The notes under the pieces were generated by a model. It saw only the letters and a list, made by a program, of their open reading frames with translations. It was not told where the DNA came from and made no database searches. Shown piece after piece: positions 39,177-47,216 of a stretch of 47,216 bases of DNA. Both the position numbers and the translations under genes were made by a program. Each line of letters begins with the position of its first letter. Within the stretch, counting starts at the first letter, position 1. The DNA comes from Nitrososphaerales archaeon (GTDB lineage: Archaea > Thermoproteota > Nitrososphaeria > Nitrososphaerales > JACPRH01), in the NCBI GenBank assembly GCA_030754585.1, contig JASMAB010000004.1:1-47216 (forward strand). Reading direction: 5' to 3'.

Positions 39177-39683
39177 TTAAGGAGCTGGAGCATAACGGCT
39201 AAGATCTGCTCCTTCTGGAATGGGTATATGACAGTCGAAGCATCGGCTTTGGAGGGCCTCTCTAGCAATGCCAAATTGAAACTTATGTTCCAAATGGCAA
39301 TTTGTACATCTTACTCCAATATGAGGACCTTCCTGATGGGCGTCAACCTCTTGTAAATACGAAGCCCAATCCCAGTTAAATTTAGTGCTGGAACCGTTAT
39401 CACGACGATAGTCATCCTCATGACAAGTCAGGCAATCTTTATCTTTAATAGGACTGGAATATTGATGACAGTTCATACAAGTGACGTCTCCATTACTGTG
39501 TGATGAATTTTTGTATCCTTCTACATATGGAACTTCGCCATGACAATTGGCACAGGTTTCTGAATCTGAACTATAAGCTATGCCCCCCACAGATAACGAT
39601 GAAGCAATTGAAATTGTGATTAAAGCAATAATAACTACTAAAGAGATAATGCCAGCTATCTGCAAAATGTTACCGTTTTTCAA
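39177..39683 (-). CDS. Membrane-anchored pentaheme c-type cytochrome (NapC/NirT-like)
   Basis: Five CxxCH motifs (CANCH, CMNCH, CLTCH, CTNCH, CFDCH); N-terminal TM. TTG at 39683 gives LKNGNILQIAGIISLVVIIALI; the longer listed start at 39848 overlaps the divergent gene. Confidence 0.85.
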   Translation of the reverse strand: MKNGNILQIAGIISLVVIIALITISIASSLSVGGIAYSSDSETCANCHGEVPYVEGYKNSSHSNGDVTCMNCHQYSSPIKDKDCLTCHEDDYRRDNGSSTKFNWDWASYLQEVDAHQEGPHIGVRCTNCHLEHKFQFGIAREALQSRCFDCHIPIPEGADLSRYAPAP

Positions 39684-39787
39684 CCCAATACCTCTACTAT
39701 AATATTGAGATTTGTATATATTAAAGATATATGTCTTTCTTAGAAATAATAAAAGAGTTATAACAGGTAATTCTTTGATTAAAGATA

Positions 39788-40606
39788 ATGTTGCACGATA
39801 TACTTCAAATTTCAGGAGTTCCGTTTCGTATTGATGATTTTCTTGCATTATCTATAATTTTCGCTGCAATATTTGGTATTGTTATTCACTTCATAAGAGA
39901 GATAGTGTTTGGAAGACGAGGGAAACGGTGGGATATGAAATTTGATGAGGTTGAAAGGTATAGTAAGGTACAGATTGTTGTTCATTGGCTATTTCTAATA
40001 TTTCTATTCGCTCTTCTTATAACAGGCATAATTATCTTCAAAATTGATTATTTCAATACAGTATATCCTCCAATAGGAGAAATGGGTCTCAGAATGTTAG
40101 TTGCTTATCATTGGTATTTTTCAATCGCATTATTGGATTTAGCAATTTTTCACATTATATATGATTCAATTATCATACGCAAATATGATAATTTTTGGTT
40201 TACTCGAGTTGATATTCATAATTTAAAGACGATTGTACGAAACTTCTTTGGTGTGTCACAGGAATATCCAAGAATACAAAAGCTTCACCCTATGCAAAAG
40301 ATCTTTCATTTTGGTTTGGCTATCACAGTCTTTCTGTTAGGGTTTACAGGGCTGACGATATGGGAACCATTTCTTATCTTTACCCGCAATATAGGATTAG
40401 GACCTATAGAAAGCTGGTTATATATCCAAAACAGCAGATATCTGCATGATGTATTCACATTTGTCCTTATATCTTTGATGATTGGGCATTTCTACTTCAG
40501 CGTATTAATACCTACCAACTGGAAAGTCTTCAGAGGAATGACTCACGGAAAACTAGACTTAAAGTCCATTGAGGAAAATAAAAAAGATAATTCAAAAAAG
40601 AAGTAA
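39788..40606 (+). CDS. Membrane cytochrome b (FdhC / b-type quinol-cytochrome family)
   Basis: 272 aa; multiple TM segments with His (VQIVVHWLFLI, MLVAYHWYF, IFHFGLAITVFLLGFTGL, YLHDVFTFVLISLMIGHFYF). Confidence 0.8.
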   Translation: MLHDILQISGVPFRIDDFLALSIIFAAIFGIVIHFIREIVFGRRGKRWDMKFDEVERYSKVQIVVHWLFLIFLFALLITGIIIFKIDYFNTVYPPIGEMGLRMLVAYHWYFSIALLDLAIFHIIYDSIIIRKYDNFWFTRVDIHNLKTIVRNFFGVSQEYPRIQKLHPMQKIFHFGLAITVFLLGFTGLTIWEPFLIFTRNIGLGPIESWLYIQNSRYLHDVFTFVLISLMIGHFYFSVLIPTNWKVFRGMTHGKLDLKSIEENKKDNSKKK

Positions 40607-40843
40607 TTTCTCAACCCAGAATATATAACAAAAAAATGTTTTTGGGAAAATGAAGATATTAACCTCAAAAATAATTGGAATAATCTGATATCTATGCATG
40701 CAATACTAAACGTTATTATGCATAATTAATTTATAGAGAAAAGGGATTTCTATTTGTTCCCTTGATCTAGAAATTAAGAGTAAAATTGCAACTGCGGCTA
40801 GTAAAGAATATCTATATATCCTATTCATTACCACATTTAATAG

Positions 40844-41500
40844 ATGCATAAAAACGCTGTAATTTTGGCAGTTATTGTTATTTTTATAGGGTTGAACATA
40901 TCTATAGGATACATAGCTTTTGCGGCCGAGCCAGATTACATTATCTCTATGGTGCCCAACGTTAACTCTGTTTATCGAGGAAATTCCCTTTCATATGATT
41001 TAACTCTCACTTCCATAAGGGATTTTGAGTCCAAGATAGATGTAAAAGTTAATGATGTACCTGAAGGCGTTGATGTGGTTGTTGAAAGTAAAGGTGCCAT
41101 GCTTTCAAGTGAAGAGGATCTAATTTTTAAGGTAAATGTAAAAGTAGATTCAGAAGCTCCTGCGGGCCTTTATGATATTGTAATTGAAGCAAATGGCAAC
41201 GGACTAGTTCGTTCTGCTACATCGCAGTTAAACATTATCGGTACAGACCAAATAATAGTAGTTATAGAGGATTTCTGGTATTTTCCTAACAATTTGACAA
41301 TTAGGGCTGGTAGTGAGGTGATATGGGTCAACAAGGATTTTGCTGCACACACTGCTACAGCTAATAATGGTGAGTTTGATACCAAATTACTCCAGCAAAA
41401 TCAAGTTTCTTTGGCGATAGTTTTTGATAAGGTTGGGATATATCCTTGGTTTTGTGTTCCTCATCCTCAAATGGTAGGAGCAGTAAAGGTTGTAGAATAA
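40844..41500 (+). CDS. Secreted type I blue-copper protein with N-terminal Ig-like domain
   Basis: 218 aa; AAHTATANNGEFDT and WFCVPHPQM give a His/Cys/His/Met ligand set. Confidence 0.85.
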   Translation: MHKNAVILAVIVIFIGLNISIGYIAFAAEPDYIISMVPNVNSVYRGNSLSYDLTLTSIRDFESKIDVKVNDVPEGVDVVVESKGAMLSSEEDLIFKVNVKVDSEAPAGLYDIVIEANGNGLVRSATSQLNIIGTDQIIVVIEDFWYFPNNLTIRAGSEVIWVNKDFAAHTATANNGEFDTKLLQQNQVSLAIVFDKVGIYPWFCVPHPQMVGAVKVVE

Positions 41501-41513
41501 TCATTCTGTTTCT

Positions 41514-41972
41514 TTATCCTTTTTCTTCAACAACAACATATGCTCTCATATCTTCGTGTCCTATACCACAATAAAAGATGCAATAAAACTCGAATTTCCC
41601 AACTTTATCAGCTGTAAATTCAATAGTTTCAGTTTGATTAGGTGAAACATTTGATGTAATATTCCATGCTTCTAAGTAAAATCCATGTGGAACATCTATG
41701 CTAGTTAAGTGGATTATCACATTATCACCTTCAAGAACTCTTATTTCTGTAGGATAATATTCCCACATTAAAGCTGTAACATAGAAAACTTTTGTATCTT
41801 CTTCTCCAAGAACTGGAAATCTAGATGTCTCATTCCAATATACAACTCCATATACAGCTAACATTATTATGATTAATATGAATATGCTCATGAAACGTTC
41901 GACCCAGCTTTTCTTAACTTTAGTCTGCTTTCCCAATCTAATCACTTTAGATATAGAACCATACATACACAA
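41514..41972 (-). CDS. CuA-domain (Cox2/NosZ-C-like) membrane protein
   Basis: 152 aa; TM anchor, VPHGFYLE and CIFYCGIGHEDM = C-x3-C-x3-H-x2-M. Confidence 0.85.
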   Translation of the reverse strand: MCMYGSISKVIRLGKQTKVKKSWVERFMSIFILIIIMLAVYGVVYWNETSRFPVLGEEDTKVFYVTALMWEYYPTEIRVLEGDNVIIHLTSIDVPHGFYLEAWNITSNVSPNQTETIEFTADKVGKFEFYCIFYCGIGHEDMRAYVVVEEKG

Positions 41973-43356
41973 TTGCTATAGCTGTTGTTAGTATTGCAAA
42001 AGGAATTAATGCTCTCACTGCTTGTTTCCTATTAGGATATATTGCAATCAATGAATTATATCCTACTTTCAGAGATAACAAGACACCTGATAATGCAAAA
42101 GCTACTTCTGCGATCGGGATAGGTAATGCGATCGGCATCCAAGGAAGATGTGTTGTTCCCAACAGATTCCAACCTGCACCAAATGGATCTGAAAGAACAA
42201 CCGGAATGTATGACCATTCTATCATAAGGAGTGAAAAGTTGAAACCTACCCAAAGCATCAGTCCTAATGGGATATAGGCATAAGCATAGTTTACAAAAAG
42301 TCTCTTTGTCGAGATGTCTTTAGTCCCTGATAATAGTTTGGACCCCATTGAAGCTAATAAATGTAATCCAGGTATAATTCCCAGCACAATATCAATAATT
42401 AAGATTATGTAAAAAAAGTGTTGAACCATACCAACAGAATTAGTATAGAGCAGAAGGTCTCCCCAGCTTTTTATCCATGCCCAGGGGCCAAATAAAACGG
42501 CTGTATATACCAATGGAAATGCTAGTAAAATTAGGGCTCTCCATGCCTCATCTGGCTTCCTTCGCATAGATTCTGATTTTAATTCTGCCCCAAAAGGTCT
42601 GGCATTAAGAGCTATATTGTCGCGTGGGCAAGTCTTAAAACATTCCGTACAAAGGCCGCAGTCAATGTTTGAGACCATATTTTGTGGGAATTCGAACCAA
42701 GGACACCCATATCCATTCTCACTTCCAGAATAACATTCTTTTTCACATCCACCCTCTGAAGTTGGTGTAAGACAAATATTCCTATCTTTCACCCTAACTT
42801 CAATAGGAGAGTAAGCTGAATATAACCCAATGAAGAGACCAGGTGGACATAAATAACGACAGAAACTTCTTCGAGGAAAGAGAATGAAGGTCACGGTTGC
42901 ACCTGTGATCAGCATAATTACCGCTATTGCTGTTACGAATGGTTGAGTTACTAGTACTACCATCCAAATCCCGAAGAAGATAAAGATAAAAATCTGGAGC
43001 CAAACATTTTGTAATATCTTTGGCCATCTTAAATTCATAAGTTTGGAGCTTCCAAATCTTTTCCATAGCTTTCTCTGAATCAGCTCTCCAGGCCAGACTA
43101 TTGGACATAAGAAACACCAACTTCGTCCAAGAAATGGTACTAAGAGTAGAGCAAGCAGAACAGACCAGAGTATCCAAGTGAATACTACCGAGAAGTTTTT
43201 GGCTCCTGAGCTTATTCCGATTATTCCAGTAACTGCTACGAATATGAAGGGAGCAAAGGCCAAAAGTGTTGCAATGGGTTGAAGATTTCTGCTAAGAATA
43301 ATGCGTTTGAGTAACTTATTCTTTAGGAGATTACGTCTCTTATATGGTTGCTCCAT
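41947..43356 (-). CDS. NosR/NapH-like membrane polyferredoxin
   Basis: 469 aa; CFLCP, CRYLCPPG, CGLCTECFKTCP and multiple TM segments. Confidence 0.85.
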   Translation of the reverse strand: MEQPYKRRNLLKNKLLKRIILSRNLQPIATLLAFAPFIFVAVTGIIGISSGAKNFSVVFTWILWSVLLALLLVPFLGRSWCFLCPIVWPGELIQRKLWKRFGSSKLMNLRWPKILQNVWLQIFIFIFFGIWMVVLVTQPFVTAIAVIMLITGATVTFILFPRRSFCRYLCPPGLFIGLYSAYSPIEVRVKDRNICLTPTSEGGCEKECYSGSENGYGCPWFEFPQNMVSNIDCGLCTECFKTCPRDNIALNARPFGAELKSESMRRKPDEAWRALILLAFPLVYTAVLFGPWAWIKSWGDLLLYTNSVGMVQHFFYIILIIDIVLGIIPGLHLLASMGSKLLSGTKDISTKRLFVNYAYAYIPLGLMLWVGFNFSLLMIEWSYIPVVLSDPFGAGWNLLGTTHLPWMPIALPIPIAEVAFALSGVLLSLKVGYNSLIAIYPNRKQAVRALIPFAILTTAIAIVYVWFYI

Positions 43357-43830
43357 CTAATCCTCTTTCCTCATCCAAACATATGCAATGAATGAAACAG
43401 ATAACCCTGAAATAACAAAAAAGCTTCCAATAAATCGGAGGTTAGGCTGGACCTCCAGTTGAGCCATCATGAATGGATGTAAAGACCCACATATCGTAGA
43501 ACAGTGTATCCTAAACATCCCCATTCTATCAGCCACAAATGATACAGTTTCAGGTGAACCAGGGGTTATGAAATCCTGTCTCACTTCGTAATCCTCTATA
43601 TAAAATCCATGAATTGCATCTACAGACTCTATTGTGATAACTACAATATCCCCTTGATTCACAACTAATCTCGCAGGTTCAAACCCGAATCTAAACGCTT
43701 TCAAGGTAAATTGCTTTACATAACTATCCTGCTGTTGAGCTGCAGCGAGACCCATACCCACTGTTCCCACTGCAATTCCAATTACAATCAATACTAGTAA
43801 CATTTTATGCCGATTCAATAGATCTATCAA
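43357..43830 (-). CDS. CuA-domain (Cox2-like) membrane protein, second copy
   Basis: 157 aa; signal/TM, IHGFYIED, CSTICGSLHPFM = C-x3-C-x3-H-x2-M, C-terminal TM. Confidence 0.85.
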   Translation of the reverse strand: MIDLLNRHKMLLVLIVIGIAVGTVGMGLAAAQQQDSYVKQFTLKAFRFGFEPARLVVNQGDIVVITIESVDAIHGFYIEDYEVRQDFITPGSPETVSFVADRMGMFRIHCSTICGSLHPFMMAQLEVQPNLRFIGSFFVISGLSVSFIAYVWMRKED

Positions 43831-44136
43831 TTACCTGAAAGTCAGTATCAGAGCTTCCTTATGGAATAAATAAATAGATTTATGGATAGAAAAACCTATT
43901 GATAATCAGTCCTTTCAGCCGACCGGTGCCGATAAATAAGTACCTAACCACCTTTTTTTCTTGGTTTTATTTTACTACACTAAGTGTTTTATTGTGGAAT
44001 AACTAGGAGTAAATACTCTAAACTGATTTAAAACTAAAAATTGAGACTAAAATTTGTTCTCACTGTCCTACTGCCAGCCCAAGAGCGCCTTTGTCTAAGC
44101 ACTTTAATACATTAACCATCTAACATTACTTCACTA

Positions 44137-45594
44137 TTGTTCCTTGGAAGACAGGCTGTTATCAGGACTCTTGCAGAATACTGCTTAGTAATCACTCTAC
44201 TCGCCGGGGGTTTCACGCTGTACTATTGGATTTTTACCAGAGGACCAATTATGCCGGGGATTGATGGACCATACTATCTGATCCAAGTTAGAAGTATCCT
44301 CGAGACAGGTGTGATGATATATGATGATCCACCTTTAACATTCTACCTATTCGCCCTCTTCTCCAAGTTTCTAGGAGATGTGTATAATGGAGTGATAATA
44401 GGAGTATCAGCCCTAGCCGCCCTCTCAGCTGTCCCAATCTATTTTTTCGTGCGGAAAGTCACAGGGAGTAAACTATCGGCTATAGCGTCCATCATCCTCT
44501 TCATCTACTCCGCATATCATGTGAGACTGGTCGCAGATCTCATGAAGAATGCTGTGGGAGTACTATTCCTAGCAGGTTTTATTTATTATCTTCACGACAC
44601 CGCATTTAACGGGTACAGAAAAAGAAGCCTCATTCTTTCCATCATCTTTTTGACACTCACCACCCTCACCCATATACTCGATCTAGGAGTCGCTATCCTC
44701 TTTCTCATCCTCTACACTATCCTGATACCTCTTTTTCAGAGGAGGAAACGGTTCTTGAAATCTGCGGGTATCATGTGGTCGTTTCTCATCACCCTACTCT
44801 TCGTAGGCAGCATGGTCACACCATTCTACTTCACCGACATTGGAAAAGGAATAGCCTTCGCAGAAGACCTGCTTCAACCCAACCCATCCTCACAAACAGG
44901 GCCACAACTCCCTCCACCTAGAGAACAAGCCCCACCACCTGGAGGACAAGCCCTCCCACGTCGAAACCGGTCTGACATCTTGAATGACCGAATGTGGTGG
45001 GCCATTCCCTTCCTTATTGCAGGGGCAGTAATGTCAGGCAAAGAGCTGATTGAGGGAAACAAGCAGAAGGCGACTGTCCTGATAGTGGCGACAACAGTTG
45101 GAATGCTTCTTATTCTGCCGTTCATACCGCAAAAATGGCTCTGGCGCTTCACACTCATGGAGTTTATCCCCTTATCAATAATTTTTGGATTGATATTGTC
45201 CAGAGTAAAGAAGAAGACGATAATTATAATCCTCTGCGTATTCATACTTACACCTGTAGGCATACAGGCAGTTCAGGCTGTAGATTCTATTCCAGAAAAA
45301 TCCATAACCGAAGAGGGATACAGAGATCTGGAGGCGATGAAAAGTATGGTGCCTTCAGACTCTGTTATAGTAGTATCCAACAAAGGGGTCGCTTACTGGG
45401 TGGAATACCTTCTTCGAGTCGAGACTATAACCGGCCTTTCTCCCAGCTTAGACACCAATTATGAAAACATATTCATCATATCTGACTCGAGGATAAGGCG
45501 TCCTCTACCTCCTCAGACTCAACTAATCTATAGCGGCGAGGAAATGATATTGGGCAAGATTACTGATAGATTACCTGAACCTCCTAGAGGATAA
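44137..45594 (+). CDS. GT-C family membrane glycosyltransferase-like protein (PMT/ArnT-like)
   Basis: 485 aa; multi-TM, N-terminal PGIDGPYYLIQVRSILETG and DDPPLTFYLFALF loop. Confidence 0.65.
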   Translation: MFLGRQAVIRTLAEYCLVITLLAGGFTLYYWIFTRGPIMPGIDGPYYLIQVRSILETGVMIYDDPPLTFYLFALFSKFLGDVYNGVIIGVSALAALSAVPIYFFVRKVTGSKLSAIASIILFIYSAYHVRLVADLMKNAVGVLFLAGFIYYLHDTAFNGYRKRSLILSIIFLTLTTLTHILDLGVAILFLILYTILIPLFQRRKRFLKSAGIMWSFLITLLFVGSMVTPFYFTDIGKGIAFAEDLLQPNPSSQTGPQLPPPREQAPPPGGQALPRRNRSDILNDRMWWAIPFLIAGAVMSGKELIEGNKQKATVLIVATTVGMLLILPFIPQKWLWRFTLMEFIPLSIIFGLILSRVKKKTIIIILCVFILTPVGIQAVQAVDSIPEKSITEEGYRDLEAMKSMVPSDSVIVVSNKGVAYWVEYLLRVETITGLSPSLDTNYENIFIISDSRIRRPLPPQTQLIYSGEEMILGKITDRLPEPPRG

Positions 45595-45765
45595 GACAGG
45601 AGACTGCATTTATTTATGATATCAAAAGACATTATACAGGAAATTTACGAGAATCTGTTTTTTACCCCTAATTCTAGAATATCTTGCAAGAGTTTTTAGG
45701 TTTGGATTTACTAGTTATCTCTATAGAAGTATTCATATATCATTTATAATGTCATATCAAAAGAA

Positions 45766-46977
45766 TTGATTAGTAAATCTTTAACGATTGTTGCAGTGAT
45801 CGGTATTATTGCGATTGCTTTTTCTGGTGTGAATAGTTATCTTTTGTATAATCATCTTCAATCAGAACAAGATTTACAGGATATTATAGATGAGATGAAT
45901 AGTAAAATCAATCCAGTTGAATCTGAACAATCATCTTTAAGCAATCAGATTTCAGATATTCTTGAAGCCCTTAGTTCAGATAATGATGAATTAAGAGAAA
46001 TAATAGAATCTCTTCAAACACAATCTCCTAAAGATGTCTATGAGACAGTTCATAAGTCAGTAGTAGTCGTTAGAACAGATTCAGGGCAAGGTTCAGGATT
46101 TTTATTTGGGGCATCAGATGATAATTATATCTTAACGAATTGGCATGTAATTGAAGGTGCATCAGAGATTGAGGTTGAATTTTATGATCGAACAATAAGT
46201 AATGCTGTTCTAATAGGAACTGATGCGTATTCTGATGTTGCTGTAATTATGTCTGAAAAAACTCCTATTGATTCTAAGCCTTTGCGATTAGTTAATTCTT
46301 CAAATCTCAGTATTGGGCAACAATTAGTTGCGATAGGCAACCCTCTTGGGAGAGAAGGATCTTTATCATCAGGGATAGTTAGCCAAATAAATATGAAACT
46401 TAACTTGGAAGAGGTACCTATTCTTGTTCCTGTTATTCAGATAGACCTTACAATAGCTCCGGGTAATTCTGGAGGTCCACTTTTAGACCTCAATGGAAAT
46501 GTGGTAGGTATAACTAATGCAGGAACCGATTATGGCTTTAATTTTGCAATTCCTTCAAATATAGTTAGTCGAGTATCTTCTTCAATAATTGAAAAGGGCT
46601 ATTATAACCACGCATTAGTTGGAATTACCCAGATCACTTTAACCCCTGAGAATATACAGACAAATAATATGAAAAATATTAAATCATCCCAGAAAGGGAT
46701 GTTGATAATTTCTGTTATAGAAGGGATGCCTGCTGAAGATGCAGGACTTATTCCCGCTATCATTACTTATAATGATGATGGTTCAATTAATCAGATAGAT
46801 GCACAAGATATCATATTGGCAATCGATAATCACACGATTATTGATGATATAGACTGGCAAGTGTATGTGGCAGAACATGTATCACCAGGTCAAGATGTAA
46901 TCTTAACTATATTGAGATCTGGTGAAATCATTTACATTGAAGTTACTCCAACAGTTAGAGAACAGTATCAAGAATAA
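45766..46977 (+). CDS. HtrA/DegP-like serine protease with PDZ domain, membrane anchored
   Basis: 403 aa; TNWHVI (His), DAYSDVAVI (Asp), APGNSGGPL (Ser), C-terminal PDZ-like MPAEDAGLIP...DIILAIDN. Confidence 0.92.
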   Translation: MISKSLTIVAVIGIIAIAFSGVNSYLLYNHLQSEQDLQDIIDEMNSKINPVESEQSSLSNQISDILEALSSDNDELREIIESLQTQSPKDVYETVHKSVVVVRTDSGQGSGFLFGASDDNYILTNWHVIEGASEIEVEFYDRTISNAVLIGTDAYSDVAVIMSEKTPIDSKPLRLVNSSNLSIGQQLVAIGNPLGREGSLSSGIVSQINMKLNLEEVPILVPVIQIDLTIAPGNSGGPLLDLNGNVVGITNAGTDYGFNFAIPSNIVSRVSSSIIEKGYYNHALVGITQITLTPENIQTNNMKNIKSSQKGMLIISVIEGMPAEDAGLIPAIITYNDDGSINQIDAQDIILAIDNHTIIDDIDWQVYVAEHVSPGQDVILTILRSGEIIYIEVTPTVREQYQE

Positions 46978-47216
46978 ACTATTACTATTTTCTGAATTAT
47001 GTATTAGACTCATTAAAGATATGTGTGGGGAACATTATGTTGGATTATGCGAATGTATTTATCGAATCCCTTTTTAATCAATAATGCTATTCAAGAGTAG
47101 CAAACCCCAGTGGACTCGCCTAATCATCATTATGTTGTAGTTCCCAATTCGTAATGGCTTCATTTGGGGATACTGTGGATATTATGAAGTCTTTTAAACA
47201 ACCATTTGAGAGTTTA

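Noticed and set aside
39684-39848. N-terminal extension of the pentaheme cytochrome ORF (MQENHQYETELLKFEVYRATLSL...)
   Set aside because: It overlaps the start of the divergent cytochrome b gene, and a TTG at 39683 gives a natural signal/TM anchor.
44874-45263. 129-aa minus-strand ORF within the glycosyltransferase gene
   Set aside because: Antisense shadow of the GC-richer gene; no family features.
1-47216. CRISPR array, insertion sequence, integrase or prophage
   Set aside because: No regularly spaced direct repeats, transposase motifs or phage structural genes were seen on reading the window.

Overview
The window is archaeal DNA, probably TACK/Thaumarchaeota-like (this placement is inference). 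The left part (about 1-15 kb) is an information-processing core: PAC2 protein (cut by the window edge), RtcB, asparagine-synthase-like protein, Hel308-type helicase, MCM, GINS23-type protein, RFC small subunit, HisRS, a tRNA gene, GNAT protein, CysRS and endonuclease III. The right part (about 15-47 kb) is accessory: an MFS transporter, secreted or anchored surface proteins, two NosFY-like ABC exporter pairs, two sugar-type ABC transporter sets, a CooT/CooC/CooC nickel-maturation cassette, cupredoxin-like proteins, and a respiratory-looking cluster (5-heme cytochrome c, cytochrome b, blue-copper protein, two CuA proteins, NosR/NapH-like polyferredoxin). A GT-C family glycosyltransferase and an HtrA protease end the window. 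The strongest observations are: (1) a tRNA-Ile(GAT) that resolves only if three separate noncanonical introns are removed, each with a bulge-helix-bulge-like fold; (2) the CuA/NosR-like/multiheme/cytochrome b cluster with no NosZ or Cox1 catalytic subunit in the window; (3) an orphan CooT-CooC-CooC cassette; (4) a cysS whose HIGH-motif N-terminus has no ATG/GTG/TTG start and seems to begin at CTG; (5) several active-site-altered or rearranged proteins (alpha/beta hydrolase with Ser to Gln, asparagine synthase without Cys2, a cupredoxin-like protein split by a helical insert, a pore-less voltage-sensor protein). No CRISPR array, IS element or rRNA was seen.
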